Source: Chloroflexota bacterium
GTDB taxonomy: Bacteria > Chloroflexota > Chloroflexia > Thermomicrobiales > UBA6265
NCBI GenBank assembly: GCA_023424355.1
Contig: JAFAEA010000039.1
Span: 1 to 6,882, forward strand
DNA length: 6,882 nt
Direction: 5' to 3'
Each line of letters opens with the position of its first letter. Position 1 is the first letter of the stretch. The position numbers and the translations under genes are program-made. A model generated the notes under the pieces. The model was not told the origin of the DNA and searched no databases. It worked only from the letters and a program-made list of their open reading frames with translations. Of this stretch, positions 1-5,374 are shown piece after piece.

Positions 1-713
1 AGCCCCAGAGTGATCCAGCCGCCTCGTTTGGCGCGATCCCGCCATGGGTCATTTGTAGTGAGCGCGAGGAATACCAGCGCTGCAGGCCAGAGGGTAACGC
101 CAGAAGGTTTGAGCACGGTGGAGACGCCGATGAGCACGCCGATTCCGATGAGACCTTTGACGGTCCAGCCGGTTTGCGCCTGGCGAAGTAACCAGAATGC
201 TGCGAAGGCAGCGGGAAGCCCGGCGAAGATCTCCGCATTGGCGGTGTAGCCTTCCAAAGTAGGGGCGCCCAGGAGCAATGTCGATACGAATACGGAGATC
301 AGGGCCGTACGTGGAGAAGTCCACCTGCGGGCGAAGAACCAGATGGCGAGAATGGTGAGCGTGGCAAACAGCCATGCCATGGCGCGGAAGGCAGCAATGC
401 CGTAGCCCATAGTTTTCATGGTGATGCCGTAGATAACGAAGATGCCTTGCGGTCGACTGATCCACAGATCGTCGTACAGATTTCCCGTACCTTCGAACCA
501 CCCTCTGGCGGCAAGCGCGTAGCCACCTTCATCGTGAATCATGGGGAGTTCAAAGAAGAACACCCGCACGGCGACGCCCAGAACCAACGCCACAAACAAC
601 CACACGATATCCGTGAGGGTGACTGGCCCAGGGAAGCTACGTCCCTGTTTGGTTGTTTCCCGTTTGGTGGCCAGCGCGATGCTCCCTGCTTCACAACTCA
701 GGCGAATAGACAC
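1..713 (-). CDS. GT39/ArnT-like integral membrane glycosyltransferase, N-terminal part (runs off left edge)
   Basis: Reading leftward from a GTG at 713, the frame stays open for 237 codons to the window edge. It shows the hallmarks of GT-C polyprenyl-phosphate-sugar glycosyltransferases (PMT/ArnT, GT39). There is a first membrane helix at residues 35-55. An extracytoplasmic loop follows with the HDEGGYALAARGWF motif (H60-D61-E62, the acidic pair expected to be catalytic) and the YDDLWISRPQGIF motif (80-92). More helices lie near 108-128 and 136-150, then EGYTANAEIF (154-163) and TVLKPSG (199-205). Such enzymes move a sugar from a lipid carrier to a protein, lipid or glycan outside the membrane; the substrate cannot be told here. 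The start is uncertain: the only early ATG (542) falls after the first helix and would remove it, so GTG 713 (or TTG upstream near 740) is preferred although no clear ribosome binding site precedes it. Catalytic family is fairly sure; start and specificity are not. Confidence 0.83.
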   Translation of the reverse strand, partial: MSIRLSCEAGSIALATKRETTKQGRSFPGPVTLTDIVWLFVALVLGVAVRVFFFELPMIHDEGGYALAARGWFEGTGNLYDDLWISRPQGIFVIYGITMKTMGYGIAAFRAMAWLFATLTILAIWFFARRWTSPRTALISVFVSTLLLGAPTLEGYTANAEIFAGLPAAFAAFWLLRQAQTGWTVKGLIGIGVLIGVSTVLKPSGVTLWPAALVFLALTTNDPWRDRAKRGGWITLG

Positions 714-858
714 TGAATCTGATTGATTCTGACACAATCTCCACAGTTCACACCGTGTGGTTGATTAAGAGTGGAACACCGCATTGGTTGGTTTCATGTG
801 CGTTAAACATGCGGGAAAGCCAATGGCGCACATTGTGAACATCGGTGTAAACTTTGTA

Positions 859-875
859 CGTGCATAGTGTGCACG
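859..875. promoter_or_regulatory. Short palindrome, possible operator
   Basis: CGTGCA (859-864) and TGCACG (870-875) are perfect inverted arms around a 5-base spacer. The site lies about 10 bases upstream of a possible extended -10 element and would overlap the -35 zone, a usual place for a regulator to bind. Seen in sequence; the regulatory role is inference. Confidence 0.3.
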
Positions 876-881
876 AGAGGG

Positions 882-890
882 TGGTATGCT
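882..890 (+). promoter_or_regulatory. Possible extended -10 promoter for the secreted-protein gene
   Basis: TGG followed by TATGCT (885-890) fits an extended -10 (TGn-TATnnT type) with transcription starting near 897 and a leader of about 80 bases. No good -35 hexamer sits at 16-18 bases upstream; TTGTAC at 854-859 is too far. Weak prediction. Confidence 0.25.
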
Positions 891-978
891 GGCCACGGGT
901 AGATGGCATGGAAATTTGTTTGCCTCCCCGTGTACGCAACATTGGTACGACATCCGTCGAAACCTTGGAGAACGAAGA

Positions 979-2316
979 ATGATTCGAAAGCAAGGCATTT
1001 TGCAGCCCATAGTGGCAGTGTTCGCCTGCATGGTGATGCTTTCAGGTTCGCTGGCCGCATCGGTAGCTGCTCAGGAACCACAGCCAACTCAGGATCCTGC
1101 CTCGTTGGTGGATCCGACCCTGCCGCAGGAAACGACGCCCGAGGCGACTGAGGAAACTCAGCCGACTCAGCCGGCCGAGAACGAGCCTGCCTCCACGCCA
1201 GAAGCTACACAGCAGCAAAGCACTACCTCTAGTGCGCAGCGTGTGGATCAGGCCACCACACCGGGTTCGCCTGCGTCACTTGCTCATGGTCTGGCGTTTT
1301 ACGATGGTGATGATCTGGTTTGGCAGGTACAGGAAGTAAAGGTGCCTGTCATCAGCGAAGCCAATGGCTCGGTATCTGAACCGGCAATTGTGATTCAGCG
1401 CGAAGGTCAGTCGATCATCCGTAACGATGCCACCGGCAAGCGGGCACTGCTTGCGCCGGGCGAAGCATTCTTCATCACGTCCGAAGATAGCTACACCATC
1501 ATGGCGGAAGACGATGGCTCCACCATCTGGAAGTACACCCTTGTGGATCCAGATGATGTAGCCAGCGATGCGTTTTATGAAAGCCCAACCCTTACTTCCG
1601 TCCGCAATGGCACCTATGACTTCAAGCTTGTGCGCTATGTCCTTCACCCGGGCGATACTGCCGACCTGCCATCAAACAGTGGCGCCGGTTTGGTAATGCC
1701 TGGTTCGGGCGAAGTGCAGGTAGATCATGGTGGCCAGTTGAGCCTTTTGGGTATGGATGGCACACATGGTCAGGGCCAGGCAATTCGCCAGCCAACCAGC
1801 CTTTCCAATACCGGCAGTCAGCCAGCTGTGGCCTACTACCTCTTCATTGGCGATGAAGTGAGTGAGGATTCTGCTGCTCCGGCCCAGAACACCAGCTCAA
1901 CATCCAGCAACACTGATGACTCTGGCGATTCCACATCTGCCGATGTGACTCCGGCGGCCGATGGTTCGGATACCACCGAATCCACCGACGAAACCACGGA
2001 TGAAGGCAGCGGCACCGTGACCTCTCCGAGCGATCAGCCAGAGGGTGGTCCGTACCTGGCGCAGATCAATATCTATGCCCAAACCGAACTCTATCTGGTT
2101 GTGACCGTGGATGGCACCGTTTGGTACGATGGCACCTTGCCAGAAGGCCAGTGGAGTGGTGCCATGCCGGGTAGTCACTTCGAGGTGTACACCTCCAGTG
2201 GCGCCAACACCCTGTTCGAGAACGCATGTGGAACCCAGTTCTTCATGGGCGAGGAACCTGGCGAAGCCTCCTATGTATTGGAAGCAACAGCAGATAGCTG
2301 CCCGCCTCCAGGCTGA
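979..2316 (+). CDS. Secreted cupin-like protein with C-terminal DUF4115 (RodZ-C-like) domain
   Basis: Protein of 445 residues. The ATG at 979 is chosen because GGAG (967-970) sits 8 bases upstream and a standard signal peptide begins there: basic MIRK, hydrophobic stretch to about residue 30, probable cleavage near SVAAQ (residues 28-32). Next comes a Pro/Thr/Gln/Glu-rich linker (about 33-96). A beta-rich core (about 101-294) follows, with two similar halves typical of cupin-like barrels: REGQSIIRND...LLAPGEAFFI and RYVLHPGDTADL...LVMPGSGEVQV. The usual metal-binding histidine cluster is not evident. A second linker rich in Ser/Thr/Asp (about 295-357) leads to a C-terminal domain (358-437) with TVDGTVWYDGTLPEG and NACGTQFFMG, resembling the RodZ C-terminal/DUF4115 fold. 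C417 and C441 are the only cysteines outside the signal region and could form a disulfide. The gene ends in tandem in-frame stops (TGA TAA) and has its own terminator. Export is well supported; the cupin call is moderate and no enzymatic role is proposed. Confidence 0.85.
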   Translation: MIRKQGILQPIVAVFACMVMLSGSLAASVAAQEPQPTQDPASLVDPTLPQETTPEATEETQPTQPAENEPASTPEATQQQSTTSSAQRVDQATTPGSPASLAHGLAFYDGDDLVWQVQEVKVPVISEANGSVSEPAIVIQREGQSIIRNDATGKRALLAPGEAFFITSEDSYTIMAEDDGSTIWKYTLVDPDDVASDAFYESPTLTSVRNGTYDFKLVRYVLHPGDTADLPSNSGAGLVMPGSGEVQVDHGGQLSLLGMDGTHGQGQAIRQPTSLSNTGSQPAVAYYLFIGDEVSEDSAAPAQNTSSTSSNTDDSGDSTSADVTPAADGSDTTESTDETTDEGSGTVTSPSDQPEGGPYLAQINIYAQTELYLVVTVDGTVWYDGTLPEGQWSGAMPGSHFEVYTSSGANTLFENACGTQFFMGEEPGEASYVLEATADSCPPPG

Positions 2317-2351
2317 TAAATGTTCGGCCAAATAGTTGGATAATGATTAAA

Positions 2352-2379
2352 ACTGCCCGGAGTTTCGACTCCGGGCGGT
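2352..2379 (+). terminator. Hairpin terminator after the secreted-protein gene
   Basis: A stem with perfect 9-bp core GCCCGGAGT/ACTCCGGGC closes on a TTCG tetraloop (2364-2367) and extends to 12 pairs with one G-U. It lies 36 bases past the stop. The following T-tract (ATTTTA, about 2385-2390) is short and slightly displaced, so termination may be moderate. The sequence left of the hairpin is A-rich, so it could also work leftward. Confidence 0.75.
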
Positions 2380-2401
2380 AGCCAATTTTACGAATTGCAA
2401 G

Positions 2402-2431
2402 AAAATCCGACCAAAATCAATTAAAATCCGA
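2402..2431 (+). promoter_or_regulatory. Helically phased A-tracts and direct repeat upstream of mscL; TAAAAT possible -10
   Basis: AAAAT occurs at 2402, 2413 and 2423, spaced 11 and 10 bases, so the tracts lie on one face of the helix and should bend the DNA. The outer two are part of an exact 9-base repeat AAAATCCGA (2402-2410, 2423-2431). TAAAAT (2422-2427) matches the -10 consensus at five of six positions and lies 40 bases before the mscL ATG, but TTGCAA (2395-2400) is 21 bases away, too far for a normal -35. Promoter function is inference. Confidence 0.4.
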
Positions 2432-2467
2432 TCTGGCGTCGGGTGTGTTACCAGGAGGAGAGGAAAC

Positions 2468-2884
2468 ATGAAGAGCCTCGGACAGGAATTTAAAGAGTTC
2501 ATCCTGCGTGGAAACGTAGTGATGCTGGCAGTAGCCGTTATCATCGGCACTGCTTTCACCGAAATCGTGAATGCCCTTTCGGCATACATCATCATGCCAA
2601 TCATTGCTGCATTTGGCGGCCAGCCAGATTTCAGCTCCATTGGCTTTAAAATCAACGGATCGCATATTGGTATCGGATCGTTCATCAATGCCGTTATTGC
2701 GTTCCTCATCATCGCCCTCATCGTGTTCTTCATGATTGTGAAGCCGATGAATGCGTTGCTGGATCGCAACAAGGTTGAAGAAGATCCAACCACCAAGGAG
2801 TGCCCATACTGCTTGTCTGAGATTCCGTTGGCTGCTTCTCGCTGTGCTCACTGCACCAGTGAGCTAACCGTAGCTGGCGCCTAG
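2468..2884 (+). CDS. mscL: Large-conductance mechanosensitive channel MscL with C-terminal zinc ribbon
   Basis: MscL opens a wide nonselective pore when membrane tension rises, releasing solutes at osmotic downshock; it works as a homo-oligomer (pentamer in characterised homologues) in the cytoplasmic membrane. The 138-residue product starts with the conserved amphipathic helix and pore helix (EFKEFILRGNVVMLAVAVIIG, residues 7-27). Transmembrane segment 1 spans about 15-45, a short external loop about 50-68, and segment 2 about 69-92, ending in VKPMN. The usual C-terminal helical bundle is replaced or extended by a ribbon ECPYC...CAHC (C112, C115, C126, C129; CxxC-x10-CxxC), which should bind zinc. 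The start is firm: AGGAGG (2453-2458) lies 9 bases before the ATG. It is monocistronic, bounded by hairpins on both sides. MscL identity is nearly certain; metal binding follows from the cysteine pattern. Confidence 0.96.
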   Translation: MKSLGQEFKEFILRGNVVMLAVAVIIGTAFTEIVNALSAYIIMPIIAAFGGQPDFSSIGFKINGSHIGIGSFINAVIAFLIIALIVFFMIVKPMNALLDRNKVEEDPTTKECPYCLSEIPLAASRCAHCTSELTVAGA

Positions 2885-2906
2885 GATTTCAAAATTCCCA
2901 GATGCC

Positions 2907-2943
2907 AACGACCCCTTCCGAATCATCGGAAGGGGTCGTTTTT
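2907..2943 (+). terminator. Strong Rho-independent terminator after mscL
   Basis: A perfect 15-bp stem (2907-2921 with 2926-2940) with ATCA loop is followed directly by a T-run (TTTTT, 2939-2943). It begins 22 bases after the mscL stop and lies between mscL and the convergent 86-residue gene. In the leftward direction the hairpin is not followed by an immediate T-run, so it mainly serves mscL. Confidence 0.93.
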
Positions 2944-2962
2944 CGTTCCTGTCGGGTGCAGC

Positions 2963-3223
2963 CTAGTTCGCTGTGATGCGGGAATGATCGGTGCTCATTG
3001 GTGTGAGCAATCCTTCGGCGATCGAGTATTGAATCTGATCCACAAAAGTTGAGATTTCGCGACCAGAATCATCGTGCAACACTGCGTGGCACATGCCGTG
3101 AACATCGCGAACGATGCGCTTCACAGTGAATTCGCCAAGCCAGCCCGGATCGGACGAGCGAAGAATTTGTCCTGGCACGAGCCAGGTCGGCGCCGCACCG
3201 GCACCGGGAAGAGTGGCTACCAT
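2963..3223 (-). CDS. Small uncharacterised protein, 86 residues
   Basis: I do not recognise the family. The ATG at 3223 is chosen because GGAGG (3236-3232, minus strand) sits exactly 8 bases upstream; in-frame ATGs at 3238 and 3253 lack such a site. The product begins MVATLPGAGAAPTWLVPGQI and has no signal peptide or membrane helix. Its middle (WLGEFTVKRIVRD, then AVLHDDSGREISTFVDQIQ) alternates hydrophobic and polar residues with Gly-Asp turns, suggesting a small beta-barrel of SH3-like kind, which is inference only. The single cysteine (C45) gives no metal motif. The gene has a near-consensus promoter at 3360-3389 and a leader of about 130 bases with two dyads, which supports that it is really expressed. 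It converges on mscL and is divergent from ctaB, so it is not in an operon with either. Confidence 0.72.
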   Translation of the reverse strand: MVATLPGAGAAPTWLVPGQILRSSDPGWLGEFTVKRIVRDVHGMCHAVLHDDSGREISTFVDQIQYSIAEGLLTPMSTDHSRITAN

Positions 3224-3231
3224 GGTGATTT

Positions 3232-3236
3232 CCTCC
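3232..3236 (-). promoter_or_regulatory. Shine-Dalgarno sequence fixing the start of the 86-residue gene
   Basis: GGAGG on the minus strand with an 8-base spacer to the ATG at 3223. It overlaps the alternative upstream ATG at 3238, so the longer 96-residue reading starting at 3253 is unlikely. Confidence 0.7.
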
Positions 3237-3307
3237 ATGAAATCGGATTGCATCGTTGCAATCGTGCACTGGTCAATGCCTGCAAGCGCGCCGTTGCCCT
3301 TGCATTC

Positions 3308-3350
3308 ATCGGAACTTGCCTGAAATTCCGATCATGCGGAATATACCGCA
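3308..3350 (-). promoter_or_regulatory. Two adjacent dyads in the leader of the 86-residue gene
   Basis: The first dyad has arms ATCGGAA (3308-3314) and TTCCGAT (3326-3332), extended inward to ten positions with one mismatch. The second has arms TGCGG (3335-3339) and CCGCA (3346-3350) around AATATA. They lie just downstream of the predicted transcription start (about 3353), so they could be operators blocking the promoter or RNA hairpins in the leader. The dyads are seen directly; their function is inference. Confidence 0.45.
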
Positions 3351-3359
3351 CGTTCCATG

Positions 3360-3389
3360 CTTATACGGGAAGTGCCGCGAGGATGTCAA
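3360..3389 (-). promoter_or_regulatory. SigA-type promoter for the 86-residue gene
   Basis: On the minus strand, the -35 is a perfect TTGACA (3389-3384) and the -10 is TATAAG (3365-3360), separated by 18 bases. Transcription would begin near 3353, giving a leader of about 130 bases. It is the best promoter match I found in the window. Confidence 0.65.
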
Positions 3390-3431
3390 CAGAATTCGCG
3401 GTTGAATTGCTGGGATTCATTGCCAGAGCCC

Positions 3432-3462
3432 TTGCGACATCCCCGGTGAAACGGAGTAAACT
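3432..3462 (+). promoter_or_regulatory. Candidate promoter for ctaB
   Basis: TTGCGA (3432-3437) and TAAACT (3457-3462) match the -35 and -10 consensus at four of six positions each, with a rather long 19-base spacer. The predicted start near 3469 gives a leader of about 60 bases. Moderate to weak. Confidence 0.35.
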
Positions 3463-3529
3463 GGTATTTGCCTCCTGCTTCGGCAGCGCACACGGGTTCC
3501 ATTCATCCACCTGAGGTTATCTACTCTCT

Positions 3530-4447
3530 ATGCTCAATTCACACAATGCCGCCCAATCTCGCGAAGATGCAATTCCACAGGGTCTCACTGCCACCATTAG
3601 TGATTACATCGCGCTTACCAAGCCGGGAATCATGGCTCTGCTCCTTTTCACTACCCTCGGTGGAATGTTGGTGGCAGCGAACTCCGTCCCTGATTTCTGG
3701 TTGATCGTTGTAACGCTCATCGGTGGCTGGATGATTGCCGGTGGCGCAAACGCATACAACTGTGTGTATGACCGGGATATCGATGCCATGATGCCGCGCA
3801 CGCGCAAGCGTGGCACGGCGAATGGCAGCATTTCGGCGCGAAACGGGTTCCTTTTCGCCTCCGCGCTCACCCTTGGCGGTTTCCTGCTGCTCGGCTTCGG
3901 TGCCAACTGGGTCGCTGCATTCATCGGTCTCGCCGGCAACTTCTACTACTCCGTGCTATACACCATGGTGCTCAAGCGCCGTACCAGCCAGAACATCGTC
4001 ATCGGTGGTGCCGCTGGTGCCATGCCGCCACTGGTCGGCTGGGCCGCTGTTACCGGTTCAATCGCCGCTCCCGCATGGATTCTGTTCGCCATCATCTTCT
4101 ACTGGACCCCGCCACACTTCTGGAGCCTGGCTCTGCTTAAGCAGGGCGAGTACGGTCGCGCCGGTGTACCGATGCTCCCGAATGTAAGTGGCGAGGAAGA
4201 AACACGTAAGCAGATTGTGCTGTACACCGTGATGATGGTGGCGGTGAGTTTGCTCCTGCAGCCATTCGGCATGGGCTGGATCTATCTGGTATCCGCAGTG
4301 TTGCTGGGTGGATGGTTCCTCAAGCTGGCGCTCAGCTTGCTGGCCAATCCGAGCAAGGCACTTGCCCGCCGCACATTCTTCTTCAGCATCTGGTATGTGG
4401 CCGGAATCTTCCTGGCGATGTCGATCGATAGCCTGCTGCTGGGGTAG
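3530..4447 (+). CDS. ctaB: Protohaem IX farnesyltransferase (haem O synthase) CtaB
   Basis: This UbiA-superfamily membrane prenyltransferase joins farnesyl diphosphate to the 2-vinyl group of haem b, giving haem O for haem-copper terminal oxidases. The 305-residue product is the usual length. An N-terminal segment ends in DYIALTKPGIM (25-35), typical of the family. The first Asp-rich motif N77-CVY-D81-RDI-D85 (NxxxDxxxD), followed by MPRTRKR, binds Mg2+ and the diphosphate. Further conserved blocks are YTMVLKRRTSQNIVIGGAAGAMPPLVGW (144-171, read in two parts: LKRRTSQN and GGAAGAMPPL) and YWTPPHFWSLAL (191-202). About eight or nine membrane helices are visible. The start at 3530 has only a weak, distant GAGG (3513-3516); a later start would cut into the family-conserved part only after residue 25, so the exact start is less sure. 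No cytochrome oxidase genes (ctaCDE, ctaA) are adjacent, so it is an orphan here. Confidence 0.95.
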   Translation: MLNSHNAAQSREDAIPQGLTATISDYIALTKPGIMALLLFTTLGGMLVAANSVPDFWLIVVTLIGGWMIAGGANAYNCVYDRDIDAMMPRTRKRGTANGSISARNGFLFASALTLGGFLLLGFGANWVAAFIGLAGNFYYSVLYTMVLKRRTSQNIVIGGAAGAMPPLVGWAAVTGSIAAPAWILFAIIFYWTPPHFWSLALLKQGEYGRAGVPMLPNVSGEEETRKQIVLYTVMMVAVSLLLQPFGMGWIYLVSAVLLGGWFLKLALSLLANPSKALARRTFFFSIWYVAGIFLAMSIDSLLLG

Positions 4448-4472
4448 TTCCACTTTCATCCGAAAACACAAA

Positions 4473-4504
4473 GAACCGGTCTGGGATACTTCCCAGACCG
4501 GTTC
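4473..4504. terminator. Bidirectional hairpin terminator between ctaB and the SRPBCC gene
   Basis: A perfect 14-bp stem (4473-4486 with 4491-4504, GAACCGGTCTGGGA arm) closes on a TACT loop. It lies 25 bases past the ctaB stop and 10 bases past the end of the convergent leftward gene. On the minus strand it is followed by a T-rich stretch (TTTGTGTTTTCGG), so it best fits a terminator for the leftward operon; on the plus strand there is no T-run, only GTTCCTGTTGG. Confidence 0.78.
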
Positions 4505-4514
4505 CTGTTGGTGC

Positions 4515-5372
4515 CTACTCTTCGGTGGCAGCCTGTTTCTGTAGATTGCCCATGAACTGATCCCATCCAGATTCGATACTGGCGATGTAATCGGCACCAA
4601 TCGTTTTGAGATCGTATCCGAACTCGGTCAGCTTCACGATGCTGCCTTCAACAGCCGGCAGAATGGTCCACATCTGTACGGTGATGTTGCCGGGATCATT
4701 CCTGTCGGCCAGTGATTTTGCATCCCACCAGTGGCACACGAGATTTCGTGGTTCGCTGAGCAGCACCCATTCGCCACCGACGATGGTATCTTCGTCCCAC
4801 TCGATGCGGATTTCGCCACCCACAACCGGATCCGAGTCGACCTCAGCCTCCAGCCACGTATTCATCAGCGAACCATTGGAGAGTGCATCCCAAGCCCATT
4901 CTGCATCACGTGAGAGTGTGGTCACTCGATTCACCGAGTGGAATTTGCTGGCATTCATCCAATCCGAGAATGCGATTCCGCGCTCCACCCACAGTTGCAG
5001 ACTGAGCAGGCTATACACCCAGCCATCGTGGATGAGGGTGTTCCAGTCATCATCGCTGAACATGCTCTGCACAACGGTGACGATGCTGCTGCCCTTTTCT
5101 CGTTCCGCAACCGTGATGGTGATGGTGGTTGGCTCGGTGCGGCCTACGGTATACGGATGATGTGAATCGAAAGCGAACGAGAGCATTTTGCCGGGCTCGG
5201 ATGCCACAATCGGCACCTCGTACTGCCGATCCATGCCGTACCACACGGTTTCGCCATCAGCCGAATCGTTCACCAGGCCCCACCAGTGCTTCAAGTCTTC
5301 CTTCGAAGTAAGGGCGGCGTAGATATTGTTCGGCGTATCCCGAATCAGCATCGATTGCTGGATCAGCTTCAT
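4515..5372 (-). CDS. Tandem SRPBCC (AHSA1-like/START-fold) domain protein
   Basis: The 285-residue cytoplasmic protein looks like two fused copies of the AHSA1-type SRPBCC fold, a hydrophobic-pocket fold that binds small ligands. Copy 1 (about 1-135) begins IRDTPNNIYAALTSKEDLKHWWG (read from residue 10) and ends in the long helix DGWVYSLLSLQLWVERG (116-132). Copy 2 (about 147-281) begins LSRDAEWAWDALSN (153-166) and ends ESGWDQFMGNLQKQ (267-280). Each opens with the helix-and-tryptophan motif typical of the family. The ATG at 5372 is well placed: GGAG (5381-5378) lies 5 bases upstream, inside the last codons of ugd, whose stop is only 2 bases before this start, so translation is probably coupled. 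The ligand is unknown. Such domains can act as stress-related or ligand-binding proteins, but nothing here shows a specific role. No signal peptide or membrane segment. Confidence 0.88.
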   Translation of the reverse strand: MKLIQQSMLIRDTPNNIYAALTSKEDLKHWWGLVNDSADGETVWYGMDRQYEVPIVASEPGKMLSFAFDSHHPYTVGRTEPTTITITVAEREKGSSIVTVVQSMFSDDDWNTLIHDGWVYSLLSLQLWVERGIAFSDWMNASKFHSVNRVTTLSRDAEWAWDALSNGSLMNTWLEAEVDSDPVVGGEIRIEWDEDTIVGGEWVLLSEPRNLVCHWWDAKSLADRNDPGNITVQMWTILPAVEGSIVKLTEFGYDLKTIGADYIASIESGWDQFMGNLQKQAATEE

Positions 5373-5374
5373 GG

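Larger units (their letters stand above)
714..978. other. Divergent intergenic region between the glycosyltransferase and the secreted-protein gene
   Basis: No gene is supported in these 265 bases. They must carry promoters for both divergent genes. Small dyads are visible: GAATC/GATTC (715-729, next to the glycosyltransferase start), CACACcGTGTG (749-759) and CGTGCA/TGCACG (859-875). No strong -35/-10 pair is visible for the leftward gene. The ATG at 886, in frame with the secreted protein, is probably not used because the real start with signal peptide lies at 979. Confidence 0.5.
3224..3529. other. Divergent control region between the 86-residue gene and ctaB
   Basis: These 306 bases contain no gene I can support. 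The left part is the leader of the 86-residue gene with its dyads and promoter. The right part holds a candidate ctaB promoter (3432-3462). Open frames crossing the region on the plus strand (for example from 3074 to 3514) look like antisense readings: they have no start signal and no family resemblance. Confidence 0.6.

Noticed and set aside
49..501. Arg/His-rich minus-strand open frame of 150 codons
   Set aside because: It is an out-of-frame reading of the glycosyltransferase; the composition is implausible and the neighbouring frame has clear family motifs.
886..978. Upstream in-frame ATG at 886 extending the secreted protein by 31 residues
   Set aside because: The extension would bury the signal peptide inside the protein, and the ATG at 979 has a proper ribosome binding site.
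714..978. RNA gene or riboswitch in the first intergenic region
   Set aside because: Only short unrelated dyads are present; no cloverleaf, no long paired structure and no terminator.
3224..3313. Possible upstream open frame in the leader of the 86-residue gene, overlapping its start codon
   Set aside because: It has no ribosome binding site and an uninformative product; overlap with the start may be chance.
3074..3514. Open frame of 146 codons on the plus strand across the 86-residue gene and the ctaB upstream region
   Set aside because: No start signal or recognisable protein; the minus strand here has a promoter, a Shine-Dalgarno and a coherent product instead.
4058..4600. Minus-strand open frame of 180 codons opposite the end of ctaB
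   Set aside because: Antisense to conserved ctaB sequence and crosses the terminator hairpin; Gln/His-rich composition typical of a shadow frame.
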